Shown: positions 16,796 to 28,191 of the stretch, one piece after another
How positions within the stretch are numbered: the first letter of the stretch is position 1
Layout: each line of letters opens with the position of its first letter
Assembly (NCBI GenBank): GCA_019671135.1
Contig: JAHRHY010000002.1
Span: forward strand, 2,170,001 to 2,234,000
Direction of reading: 5' to 3'
DNA from: Linnemannia hyalina
Taxonomy: Eukaryota > Mortierellomycota > Mortierellomycetes > Mortierellales > Mortierellaceae
DNA: 64,000 nt
The notes under the pieces: model-generated
Told to the model about the DNA's origin: nothing
What the model saw: the letters and a program-made list of their open reading frames with translations, nothing else
Database searches by the model: none
Program-made: the position numbers and the translations under genes

Positions 16796-19700
16796 ATGTT
16801 GTTGTAACTGGGCCTGCGAGAGTGTCGGCGTGCCTGGAGGAGCCACGCCATTGACATTGGCATTGGCGGCCAAAGCTCCGTTGGATACTGTCCTCTGCAT
16901 GGCCAGTGGAGATCCAATAATTGAGGCCGCGTTGTTGAGGTTGCCCAGAGGTTGAACATTGCTCTGCAGAGGAGTCGCTCCGCCGGCCGAAATTCCCATA
17001 GGGTGCATTTGATTCGCCTGTTGGGGTGACTGAAGTTGAGGAGCCTGTTGCTGCTGTTGTTGTTGCTGCAACTGCATCTGCTGCTGCTGTTGGAGCTGCT
17101 GTTGCTGCTGCTGTTGTTGTTGGAGCTGCTGTTGCTGTTGCTGCAATTGGAGCTGTTGCTGTTGTTGCTGATTGAAGGCAACCATCTGACGCTGAAGCTC
17201 CTGGTGACGTGCATTGTACATCTGATTCTGCTGTGGAGTCAACTGACCACCCTGTGCCTGGCGAACCCGCTGATGCTCCATCATCAACTGCTGCATCAGC
17301 AAGGTGGGATTGTTGATAACAGGCTGACCTAGTTGCGCCTGGGGCTGAAGGACTCCTTGGCCTTGCTGCTGTAAGCGAAGCTGCTGTTGTTGATGCTGTT
17401 GCAGAGTCAACTGTTGCTGCGCCAACTGCTCCTGCTGCCGCTGCTGAAGCATAGCCTGGTGCTGCTGGAGTTGCTGTTGACGAATATGCTCCTGCTGGAA
17501 CTGTTGCTGTTGTTGCTGTTGGAGTTGCTGCTGTTGCTGTTGCTGTTGCTGCTGCAACTGCAACTGTTGCTGCTGCTGCTGAGTTGGCAATGCTTGGCTG
17601 GTCTGTTGCATCATCTGCTGCTGCTGCTGCTGCTGAAGCATTTGCTGCTGTTGCTGAGCAGTCAACTGTTGCGGTTGTTGCGGTTGTTGCTGTGGTAACT
17701 GCATGGCGCCCATTTGAGGTGTTTGTGGTACAGGGGTATAACGCGTCTGGGGGGCGGATGCAGCGTTGGCGTTGGTGTTGGCGTTGGTGTTGGCGTTGGT
17801 GTTGGGAACTGCTACATTGGCGGCTGCATTGTTGACCGGAGCAGCGTTGGCGACATTGGCAGCAGGAGCGGCGACATTGGCTACAGCTGGTCCTGCACTG
17901 GTGGTCGCGTTCGTTATAGTAGGGGTAGCAGCTGTGGCCACTGGGGCAGTAGCAACTGCGGCATTGGCGGGTGGGTTGGCTGCTGCTGCGGCTGCGGCTG
18001 CTGCTGCTGCTGCTGCCGCGTTGGCTCGTGCGGTGTTGGTGGATGTTGGCGTTGTCTCGCTGATAAGGGAGTTAGGGGAGAAGTACATTGACTTTAAACT
18101 CTGAACATAGGCATCCGCGCACTGCTCAGGACCCAAATGGAACCTATTCGTACAAAATGATAGTTAGGTCATTGGTTGGTACTCCATGGCATCAACTATC
18201 GCACACCCATGAATTGCTCCTGTTTTTCAGACGACATACTTGCGAATCCCGCCATTGACAGCTGAATCGGGTGACGTTCCATAACGCATGATAGCCTCGA
18301 ATGACAAATCCGGGCACTGCATAATGTTGAACATGAAGTACATTTTGTCTATGTGCACAAATGAACCAAGTAAATAATATATGTTAGTTGTCTTCACAAA
18401 ATACACTGATCTCGCGCTTTCAGCAGTTGAAAGAGCAATATATGCTTGTACAACTTACATCCACGCTTCTTGTCCTCCCGTTCGAAGCGAATCGTCCGCA
18501 CAATTTTCCGTCCATCGGGCAAAACGGACATCTCCTGACGCTTCGCCTTGGACTTTTTGGGATCCAGTACTGGTATGACTTGTGTCTCTTCCATCTTCTT
18601 CTTTTGACGCCACTCCTTGAGAAATGCGAGCCGGCCAAAGTTTGGCTGGAAGTCCACCAGTGCTTTCTAAAACAATGTAGATTAACGAAGAGAGGGAATT
18701 TGTGAGTGATAGTGGGCCTTCCTGACAAGATGGATGGTGACGCCAATCATGAGCGATCATCATGTACGTTACCTCGTCCATCATGCTCATGAGCTTGTCT
18801 TCCTCGACCTTCCTTGCCGCCTCCTGCTCGCGTTCCAAGGAGTTCCACTTGCGCTTTTTCCTGGTACGCTGCGTGGCTGATGTCTGGTGGTATGATATCT
18901 GGTTGCTCAGTACAGTGACCATTGGCGATGGGTCCAGGCACAATGGTTCTTCGGTAGCAATCTATTTTCCCCATATACATGCAATACCAAAGAAATTCAC
19001 TGTCAGAATCATTTTTCCAGAATATCAAATCTCCCGAGGCCCAATGCTTATACAGAAGGTAGGTGGTGCAGCAGGCATGTAGTACAACATGCAAGTAATG
19101 CAGCGCCTTACCAAAATTTTTGATTCGACATCCAGCATCAATTGACTTGACCAGCCCTCTCCCGATTCTTCGTGCAGCAATGAAAGGTCCGCCCAGAGCG
19201 TTTCCTGTGATGGCGACAGAATGACGCGCTTCTTAGAAGGTTTGTTGTCCTGGGTTGCCTTTACTCTGTGATCGACGACTTCCACAATGAGACGACCTAA
19301 GAATAACAATTGCAGATTTAGCTTTCACGTATCTTGTGGACGATATGTCCTTTGTCATTACGATCCATAACAACACTGTTGAGTTTCGTCCGCACCTTCA
19401 TAGTATGGGCACTGGGCGCTCTTGATGATGTCCAAGAGACCAGATGGCAACCGCCTTTCCTGTATACTCTTCAGAAAGATCTATCAAGCAGGGCACAAAG
19501 TAAACAATAATAGCAACTTAGAATGGAATATCTCTCATCGACTGAGGTGCTTGAATATCAGGTCTGACGTAGTTTCCACACGGCATACCTTCATAGGTGA
19601 GTTGAACAAAAAGACTCCATCCTATTATTTATTGAGGTGAAAAAAGAAGTGTGGGAAAGTGTCAGAGAAGGAACAAATGGACATTACAAGGATTGCTCTT

Positions 19701-20468
19701 CCAATGTAAAAATGCAGCGTAGTAGTGGTTTGTTGTAACTACCTGGTTCTCAAACTTAAAGTGTGTCTCGTAAAGGTGAATGACGAAGGATGCTGGACTG
19801 TTCTTGTACTTTTTCAGCAGATCTACAGATTCACAAGAAAATATAAGTCGTCAATGTATTATCCACGCATGTCGAATCCTGAGCCCTACAACATACGGAA
19901 CGGATAAGTAGATGTGTACCTGTTGGCCCAGTTGACTATGAAAACATCACAATGCCGACGCAGTGAAAGAACGCGTTCATATTAGCAATTAATAAAACAA
20001 CTGAAAAGCAGCCGTGAATGCAAACAACGTGCAGGAACTATTGAGCATTATAGACCATATCCAATTGAGTTTTACCTTGACAGCGGTAATATCTTCTTCG
20101 CGACTTCTCTTGATTCCTCGCCCTATACGCTCCAATATGGGTGAATTCCCCACGCCACCAGGAGATGACATGGCTGTGCGTGGACTCTCCGACTTTGCCG
20201 AGGATGAATGTCCCGAGATCTTGGTTTGGAGCGACAAGGATGCCTTGGCGGCGGCGGCGGCAGCTGCTGCTGCCTTTTTACTTTGACCACCTCCACCACC
20301 ACGTCCGGGGCTTGTGAGACTGTTAGTCAGGTTGACAAGAGGCGACTTTGGTCCACGCGAGCCAGTGCTATTCAAGTTGGAGGTTTGGATCCCGGCGACT
20401 CCATACTGCGAACTCTGCGGTTGCTGTTGATTGTGATGTTCGATAGCAGTGACCATCGTCGAGTTCAT
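13414..20468 (-). CDS. SPT20: SAGA complex subunit Spt20, very long Gln-rich form
   Basis: Spt20 is a structural subunit of the SAGA histone acetyltransferase co-activator. Twelve exons are read: 20468-20076, 19935-19920, 19822-19743, 19621-19589, 19480-19396, 19296-19112, 18961-18773, 18666-18459, 18348-18240, 18143-16358, 16258-16171 and 16070-13414, for 1,942 residues with all phases consistent. The conserved Spt20 domain spans about 132-470: FVIHLYETHFKFENQ, DGVFLFNSPMK, CPYYEGRLIVEVVDHR, ETLWADLSLL and LDPKKSKAKRQ. After a Ser/Pro/Ala-rich N-terminus, more than three quarters of the protein is low-complexity Gln, Asn, Ala and Gly sequence, with uninterrupted Gln runs (about 13,910-14,080 and 16,750-17,700). 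Known Spt20 proteins are about 600-800 residues. Exon 2 is only 16 nt. The start is the first ATG in the frame; codons further upstream lack one. Confidence 0.9.
13560..14075 (-). repeat. CAG/CAA (polyglutamine) repeat block in Spt20
   Basis: On the coding strand this is a nearly continuous run of CAG and CAA codons, with the longest unbroken Gln run at about 13,910-13,995. Similar blocks lie at about 15,745-15,900, 16,640-16,805 and 17,040-17,680. Mixed CAG/CAA codons and interspersed His, Met and Leu codons suggest selection on the peptide rather than pure DNA slippage. Confidence 0.85.
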
Positions 20469-21655
20469 TCTCTCGCCCTGAGACAGAAAAAAAAGGGGTG
20501 TGTCCGCTGGAAGGGTATTGTGTCGAGTATTCTCCTGGAGGAATGTCAATTCCAAGTAAAGGTTGGGAGAAAGTGTAAAGGTTGAGAATTGAGATTCAAA
20601 GAGAATCGGTCGTCCTGGAAAGATATCAAACCGACGGAGTGGAGAGGTTGAGGGTGCTTGTGGGGAAAAGAAGAAAAAAAAAGCGCGAAAGGGAGAAAGG
20701 AAAAAAGGAAAGGGGTTCAGCAGCAGTGGACAAGGACTGTGTTGAGATGGTTGGCAAGAACAATATGGCAGGGGTAGAGGGAGAGAGTTGATGCCGTGCG
20801 CGAGGATATGGTGAGGGAGGAGTAAGTAGTTTGCGTGCCCTGAGGAGTGATCGTGAAGGTTAAAAGAAAGTGTTGGTGTGAGTGTGTGTGTGCGACTAAG
20901 AGAGAGGGAAGAGGAGAAGGGATGAGGGAGAAAGAGAGTAGAGAAGGGTGATTATGGATTATGGATTATGGCTGAAGGTGTGGAGTGTAAGCGGAAATAA
21001 GTTACAAAGACAAGAAGGAATGAATAAAAGGTAAAGAAGGATGGAAGGAGGGTAGGAATGGAGATGGGAGTGGGGAGGGAGGAAGGGAAGGTGAAAGAAG
21101 AAGGGAAAGAAAGAGAGGAGAGAAGAGAGAGGAGAGGAGGGCAGTGATCAAGTTATTTTGTGACTTCGTCCTTCTTCCCACCTTGAATTCGTTGGAACAG
21201 GAAAGAAGTAGCAGGTACTTTGTAGGGGGGAAGGAGAGTCAGAGGTTGCAAGTGAAGAAAAGAACAAAGACGTAAAGCGGATGTAGACACCTGCAACTTT
21301 GTCTTCTTACTTTTCAGCCTTCGTGGTCGTCGTGTGTGCAAGTGTATAGCAAAAAGAAGAGGCGAAACACAAAACGAAAGAGGCAAAAGAGGGTTCGGTT
21401 CATCAGAAAGACAAATGCAAACCATCGAAAGGGATCGCCCAACTGAACCAGACCCATTCCAATACGCAGTCCGTGCACGAATTATCAATACCGTGACGGT
21501 AACATTTTTTTTCTAGTCGTTGCTATGCATGCCACTTTCTCTTTTTTGTTTCTTCTTTGTTTGTTGTTAGAGTAGGTGTGCGCTGTTCTTTCTAAGAAAA
21601 AAAAATGGTAGATGACAATGGAAATGAAAAACAAAATACTACTCTTCATACGAGA
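20469..21655. other. Spt20 upstream region
   Basis: It holds the Spt20 promoter and leader and the 3' end of the next minus-strand gene. The stretch 20640-21130 is strongly purine-rich on the plus strand, so pyrimidine-rich on the transcribed side. It includes two direct copies of a TTATGGA element at about 20950-20970. No coding region is supported. Confidence 0.5.
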
Positions 21656-24600
21656 TTAATCCTTGCGTCTCTCAAGGTTATCAACGCGTTCGCCAAGACC
21701 CTTGAATGTCGCGTTATAATCTGGCCTCGTCTCAGGCTGGTCCTCGTCCTCAACCTCCATCGCACTCGACGCGTCCTGGTTCTTGTTGAACGGTGGTGTG
21801 GGCAGAGTTCCATGCTTGGGCGAAGAGCTGCCAGCATGAGGTGGTGTAGGCGAAGACGTGGTCTGTTCCATCGTATCCATTGGGAGAGGTCCTGAAGATG
21901 CTGACGAGGACAAGGACGACGGTGCGCCCACTCCCGTAGCCCCTTTCGAGGTTGGAGGGGTTGTTGTAGGGTTGGGAGTCGACTTGGGCTTTCTGGGTGG
22001 AGGAGTCAGGCCCTGATGTTCCTCCAATTGGCGAACGCGAGCATTCAAATGCTCAATGTCGCCCTCGAATCGCTCAATGACGCCCCTCTCCAGCTCCTTG
22101 AACTGGCCGCGTACAAGATTCTCGATCATCGTTCCACTTGCTTGAAGAGTCTGAAGCAACTGGGCGGACTTGCGGATCTGCTCCTCCAGGGTATATTTCA
22201 GACTGCGGCTCGAGTCCACAGAGTCAAAGAGGTTCGACACCGTTTCCATAAACATATGCTTGGGGTTGCTGCTAAGATTGTTGAGGTTGCTGTGGAAGGG
22301 TGTTGGCGGGTACATGGGCGAAGGCAGAGGTCCTGTATGTGACGATAAGATAGGTGCTGGAAGTGTTCCTGAGCTGCTATTTCAGAAGGCGTAAATAACA
22401 GGTTAGCGTGATATGCCCTATATCTTCCATCTGGAAAAAAACCAACATGCTAACGTGCTGTCGAGAGGGACATACCCATGCTCGCCACTCGGCGCATGAG
22501 TTCCGGGCTGGCGGAGGGTAGCACGCGAGGGCTTCTTGGCATGTCCGACTGCGCGAGGCGAACGCAAAGGTTGTTGAAAAGACCCTGGTTGAGCATAGGG
22601 GTGGTGCTGGTGACGGGGGACAAGGGGCTGGGATGTCCGGAGGCCCATACTCATAGCCTGGTGACTCTGAGATGGCTGCAGGGGTGCCGATTGGATCGAG
22701 AGGGACGACTCTGAGTAAGAAGGAGCGAAAATCGTGAGCGACTTTGCGTTCTTTGGGTTCTTGGGCGAGGGTTGAGGGCGGCGATTCAACATTGCAAAGG
22801 ATGCGCTTCCATGAAAGACTCCAAGTCCGCTTGAGGTTGTCTCTGTGACGGGCTGGTTGCTGCCATTGGACGAAGTGGGTCGACCATTTCCTGATTGCTG
22901 AGGAGATGGCTGCTGCTGTGGTTGACCCTGACCTTGACCTGGACCACCACCTTGCGGGGCGCCTTGTCTGGACACGATGAGAGCCCTCTGTTGTTGCTTC
23001 ATCTTCATGGTAGTTCGCAACTGATCCATCACCTCGGGTGGTCCACCAGGCGAAGAAGAAGGAGGCGACTGTTGCTGATGTCCGCCCTCGTGGCTTTGCA
23101 ACAATCCGGGAACCGTGCGCCGCTTCTTGCTGTTTCGGATATCATCGTCCTCGTCCTCAGAGTTTGATCCTGGCAAGGGCGAGTCTTGACGATAGCGTGG
23201 AGAGGCGCCACGGTGGTAGTGGTCCGAAGAAGAGCGCATATCGCCTCGACCAAAAGAGCTATTGACAATGGAGAAGAAAATGAAGGCGTGGCGCACAAAA
23301 TCCGTTAGTTTGTTGTGGGAGAAGAAAATAATGTAAATGACGACAGGAGTAGGCGCACCAGAATTTTATGGCATTAGACCATTCAAGAGAGGGAAGAGGG
23401 AGGGGAGCGATAAATCAAGGGAAAAAGGACGGAGAAAAAAGGAGGAGGAAGGAGATTGGAACAGCCATTAGGCGAGGAAGGGATGGGAGGGTTTAGATGG
23501 CGGGATGGGGGATAGGCGCGAAAGGGGAAACACAAGAGCAAGAGAGTGAGAAAGAAAGCGAAGGGTTGCATGAATAAGCAATGCATGCGCGGTTGTTGCA
23601 CCAATAACAATGGTAATATCGGCCTTTGAGTTAGTGGATGGATAGATGATGAAGAGGGGGACGAGAGAGGGAAAGAGGAGACAAGGTCTGCACACATGCA
23701 ATTCATCCATTATTTTGTGCTTTGTTCTTATTGTTAGTGTAGTTGCTGCTGTTGATGTCGCTTGCTTTTCTTATTGTTGCCTATCCCAGAGAACAAGAAC
23801 CACCTGCCTTTTTCTTTGTTTGCATCAAAGTAAACGCCAATGTCAGCCCTGCGTGCGTGCGTTGTTGTTTTTTCTTTTTTGACATACGTCCATCTACTGC
23901 ATGGAGTAAAAGTACCCCATCGCATTAAACATGCTCTGGAAGCTACGCCCTATTGTTCTCTCTCACTCTATGTTATGTTCCTGCTATATCTTCCGCCAGC
24001 ATACTGCTGCGATAAAAAGACACGCACGGCCAATAACAATGGCAAAAACCACAAAGAACGTTACATGTGGAGAAAGTGCGCCACCCGAAAAACCAAAGAG
24101 AAAGATATCCGGAAAAGTGTCGCCACGCCCCTCTCCCCCAATAGATTGCGTCGTCTCTTTTCCAGCGCAACCCAACGCAACCCAGCTCAACTGTATCCCT
24201 GCCCTGCTGATCCTCTGTTTCCCCTTGATATTTTCAGCCCCAGAAAGCCTAAAAAAAAGTACTCCAGTCTGGATAAGAAACAGAAAAGAGAGAGTGATGA
24301 CTCGGAGGCTGGCGTCTGCATTGCTTACCGTGAGGGGTGAAACCCTGATCCAGTGCCCGCCATGCTGTTGCTGCTGCTGTTGTTGTTGTTATTGTTGGAC
24401 GAGGCGGGTGGGTCCGAGTAAGGGTAGTCGTCGGGCGAGCCTCTGCGTCTGTAAGGTGGCGAGTCCTCTTCGCCATAGGGATGCGGGTGCTGTTGCTGCT
24501 GCTGGTGGCTCTCAAGGACCTCGTGGATGGCCATGCGGTTGAACTTTCGGGTGGTCGTTGGAGTGATAGGTGAACGCCACGCGGCGCCAGAGTCAGGATC

Positions 24601-24825
24601 CTGCGAATAGGACGAAGGCTGGGACTGCTGGGGATGGCCACGGCTGTCCTTGGGATATGAGACGTGAGAATGGTGGTGCTGCTGCTGCTGATAGTGTTGG
24701 TGCTGCTGTTGGTGGTGAGAGGACGAGGACGACGAAGGAGGTCCTTGGTATCTGTCTGACGAGTGAGGGCCGGGGTGTCCTTGGGAAGGGTACGGGTTGT
24801 GGTGGCTTGCTCTCGAGTCGTCCAT
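21656..24825 (-). CDS. Unrecognised low-complexity protein with C-terminal coiled coil
   Basis: I do not recognise the family. Exons 24825-24329, 23258-22476 and 22376-21656 join in phase to give 666 residues. The N-terminal third is rich in Ser, His, Gln and Pro, with a short conserved-looking segment KFNRMAIHEVLE (about 95-106). The middle holds a basic cluster (KKRRTVPG), a helix-like MDQLRTTMKMKQQQRALIV and a block containing SLTIFAPSYSESSLSIQSAP. Residues about 460-560 form a charged amphipathic helix with heptad-like spacing (EEQIRKSAQLLQTLQ, FEGDIEHLNARVRQLEEHQ), predicting a coiled coil. A Thr/Pro/Ser-rich tail ends GERVDNLERRKD. The basic cluster and composition fit a nuclear regulator or scaffold, which is inference only. 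The first intron, about 1.07 kb (24328-23259), is the second longest proposed here. Confidence 0.7.
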
Positions 24826-25761
24826 CTTTTTGTTTTTTGGTGAAGTTTAAAAGAGAGGAGGATGAGATCAAGATGAGGAAGGGTGCGTGTGGAGGTGGAA
24901 GGTGGTGTTGAGAGTGTGAGGCTGGTGGGCAAACAAAAAGGGGGTCCTTGTAATAATTGAGTCGGAGGGTGTATAGTACGTAGTACTAGGAGGAGGAGGA
25001 AGGAGAAGGGAAGAGGGAAAAGGAGGGGAGGAGGGAGGAAGGGCGGGAGGGCGAGAAAGATGAGAAAGGGAAGGAGTTAAGGAATGAAGGGTGTCGACCG
25101 GAGAAGGGAAGAAGGGATGAGGACGGACGATGGTGGAAAAGGTCGGAAAGAAAGAGAAAGAGAAAGAGAAAAGGGAGAACGAGAAAGAGAAGAGGACGAA
25201 AGAAAGAGGAAGAAGGGAAAGGAAAAAGGGAAGGATGAGGGGTGTGGAAGACAAGAAGCAAAGGTGTCAAACAGTCTTCTCTTTCGCTTTTCATACGGCA
25301 TGTAGGCCAATGAGATATGCTTTTCATTCATCCAGGCAAAAGAAATAAAATTGGCGCCATCACCCACTCACACTCTTTGTCATGATGAACTTCTTGTCCT
25401 CTTGCTCATTTCATTCTTTTACACTTTTCGCGCACTAGGCAAGTAACAATGGAGACAAAGAGAATCACGAGCTCTTGTGGAAGCGGGCGCGTTGCTTTGT
25501 TTGTCTTTGATGATGTCTGTTGAGACTGATAGAGAAAGATGAATCAAATACCATCAGTCAGTGCTTCATTGATCATCACTGATGGTCGCTCTCTACGGCG
25601 AGAGAACAACGCCCCTGAAGACGAAGAAAAAGGGCTGCTGCCATCATCTCATCTTCTCCCTTCAGCACATATATGAAAACCGTGCATACTTTCATTCTTC
25701 ATATTTACCCATGCCGAACCTCTTCTTCCCCGTCCTCCTGTCTCCTCCATCTTTCTATCTC

Positions 25762-25814
<53 letters not shown>

Positions 25815-26300
25815 AACTCTCTATCTCTCTCTATCTCTCTATCTTTTACACACACATATACATACCCACACTGGCCACCATCTGAATTATGACAGACTCC
25901 CTGCCTTGACAGAATTACGCCTCATTCATCCTGCTTGCTGTGTTCTACTCTGTCCCTTTTTCACCCTACATTATCAACCCTATCCCTTCCTTCCCTCGCT
26001 CAATTGACTTTATAAAGACACCCAGGCTCTCATCCTCACTGCTCTCTCTTTTGCTCGCCATCCGCTCTCACCCACCATCAAACATTTCCATTGGAGAACG
26101 AGCAAACAAAAAAAAATCGAAAGAACCGGCACTTTGTCGCCGTACTGCCTAATGCATTCCCACGTACTTCGATCGGGACCCCTCTTTGAATAAACATCAT
26201 CCCACCACACAACCCGCGCACTTGCACTCATAACCACTCACCGTTGGTCCTCTTTCATTCCTGCTACTGTTGGTTCGCCATATTCATCTCCTCATGCTCG
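24826..26300. other. Upstream region of the coiled-coil gene, no supported gene
   Basis: Plus-strand purine-rich sequence at about 24,970-25,260 is the likely pyrimidine-rich leader and promoter of the minus-strand gene. From 25,650 to 26,300 the plus strand becomes pyrimidine-rich, as upstream of plus-strand genes here. It ends in an ATG (26294) whose reading frame runs 17 bases into a GTATGT donor. No following exon could be identified. Confidence 0.4.
25755..25843. repeat. 10-bp CTATCTCTCT microsatellite
   Basis: About eight tandem copies of a ten-base pyrimidine unit, one carrying a TAACT variant, flanked by plain CT repeats. Clean register shows recent slippage expansion. Confidence 0.9.
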
Positions 26301-27133
26301 ATTTCAAAACGTATGTAGCCCTATCCTCTCCTTTTCTCAACTCCTTCCCTCTCTTTTCGTTCTCACTTTCTTCCGGGGGCTTATCTCCCTACTACTTATC
26401 ATCATTCTCACCAACTTAATCTCTCTACTACTCTCCAACTTTTTTTTACTGCCCGCTTACCCATCTACCATCTACCTGTACCTCTCCCCTTCTTTCGCGT
26501 AATCTCACCACCCCTTCCTTCTCCCACTCTCTTGCCCTATACATAGTGACCTGGACAACCCCTTTCCCACAAATATCACTAAACGCCATATCTAACATCC
26601 AATCTACTATCCACCGATCCATCCATATAATGATTAAAAAAGGGTCATAAGTCATCCAATTACCGTCTCGCAAACACCACCCCTATATCTCTCTCCCTAG
26701 AACCCTTGCACGTACACTCACTCCATAGTCCCAAAAGGACACACTCACACCCACAAACAATGCCCTTGCTATAATTATGCTCTGTGCTTTCCTAAGCACG
26801 GTCCTGGGTTTTTCTTTATGCTATCTCTATTTTCGATGTGTTTTCCTTTGGATCAAGCATTGGGAAGGAAAGAGAAAAAAAAAAAAAGGAGAAATCCCGT
26901 GGACTAATTGGCCAATTGGTTAGGCAGTTTCTGTGATGAAGGAGAGACACCGCATCTGGCTCATTGGAAGGTATGGAAGGGTGTGTGTGGACCGTGTGTA
27001 GAGGAAGATGCAAGAAGTAGTATGAAGGAGATAGGGGTGGAGAACTACTTTATTCTTCTACGATATGCCAGGTATAGTCTATTCATGCACGCGTTGTTTG
27101 GTTTACACGTAAACCATGGTCCATAAAGAAAAG

Positions 27134-27174
<41 letters not shown>

Positions 27175-28121
27175 CAAACTTGCAAAGTGATAGAAAAGGA
27201 ATAGTCTGTAAACAGAAACAATATAATAACACATAACAAAGGCTTGAAAGAAAAGGGCTAGAGACAGAAGGTAGGGGAAACAAAGTAAAATAAAAATAAA
27301 AATAAAAAATTCAAGATCTGTGGCCTCAGCACATTGCCTGGGCGTAGAACTGGGCAACAAGCGATCAGCTTAAACAAGCTTCAGGGGATTGAAAGGTCAG
27401 GCAAAAGGACCGGGGAACACACCGTCGTCACTGCCGCTATGGTCTTTTCGTGAACCGAAGAGTCGCGTTGATATTGATGTTCTTCGCCGTCTACAGAGTA
27501 ATGTCTACAACGATGGATATAACAAACCAAAAAAGGCGCCTTTCATGTGCTTATTATTTGACATCGAAAGCAAAGATCAGAAACAACGGTCTTCATACAA
27601 AAAACTAACGGAAAAGGGGGAATACACAACATCGGTCGAAATCGATGCAGGTTGGAACAATGGCGAAAGAAATGAAAAAAACACATGTTAGAGAAGCACA
27701 GATACCAAAAAAAAAGGGTACCCTCTGTACGTGTGCGCCCAAGCACTCCTCTTCCTCCGTCAATAACACAACAGCAAAGCCCTATTCATATTATGCATGG
27801 TCAATTATGAGGGACTGTCGAGAGATGGTGATGCATGAATGAAAAAATGAAAAAGAAAAAAGTCAACCACTGCGTATGCTCAACTGGCTCATTTTGCGTC
27901 CAATTTTCCCTCCTATTTTCCTCTCTAACCACACTTCTCAGCCAACTTTACACGAACGACTAATAGCAGACAGAGGACAGAAGGGTTGATGTTAGTATTC
28001 GGAGGAAAAAAAACCAAAATATAAAATAAAAGGACAATGCGCAGTGGCTAGTCCGGGTTCGCGTCATAAAAACACCCTCATTCTTTTTTTGAACGGACCA
28101 TGGTGAGCATTTGTATTAACT
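26301..28121. other. Non-coding stretch upstream of Medusa, part 1
   Basis: Pyrimidine-rich sequence to about 26,530, then mixed AT-rich DNA. All reading frames are short, lack splice-consistent partners and have no recognisable motif. Confidence 0.45.
27141..27173. repeat. GA dinucleotide microsatellite
   Basis: Sixteen uninterrupted GA units. Confidence 0.9.
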
Positions 28122-28191
28122 CGACTGACACTTGGTACATGGGGATACGATCGTTACGACTGACACCTGGAACATGGGGATATGATCGTCA
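28122..28191. repeat. Tandem duplication of a 35-bp unit
   Basis: Two adjacent 35-base copies (28122-28156 and 28157-28191) differ at four positions, and a CGAC start of a third copy follows. Each copy contains CATGGGGATA and a GATCGT motif. There is no open frame worth calling. The unit is neither a simple sequence nor a known repeat to me. Confidence 0.85.

Noticed and set aside
20469..20555. Longer N-terminus for Spt20 starting at 20555
   Set aside because: The first codon there is TTG, not ATG; the first ATG in frame is 20468.
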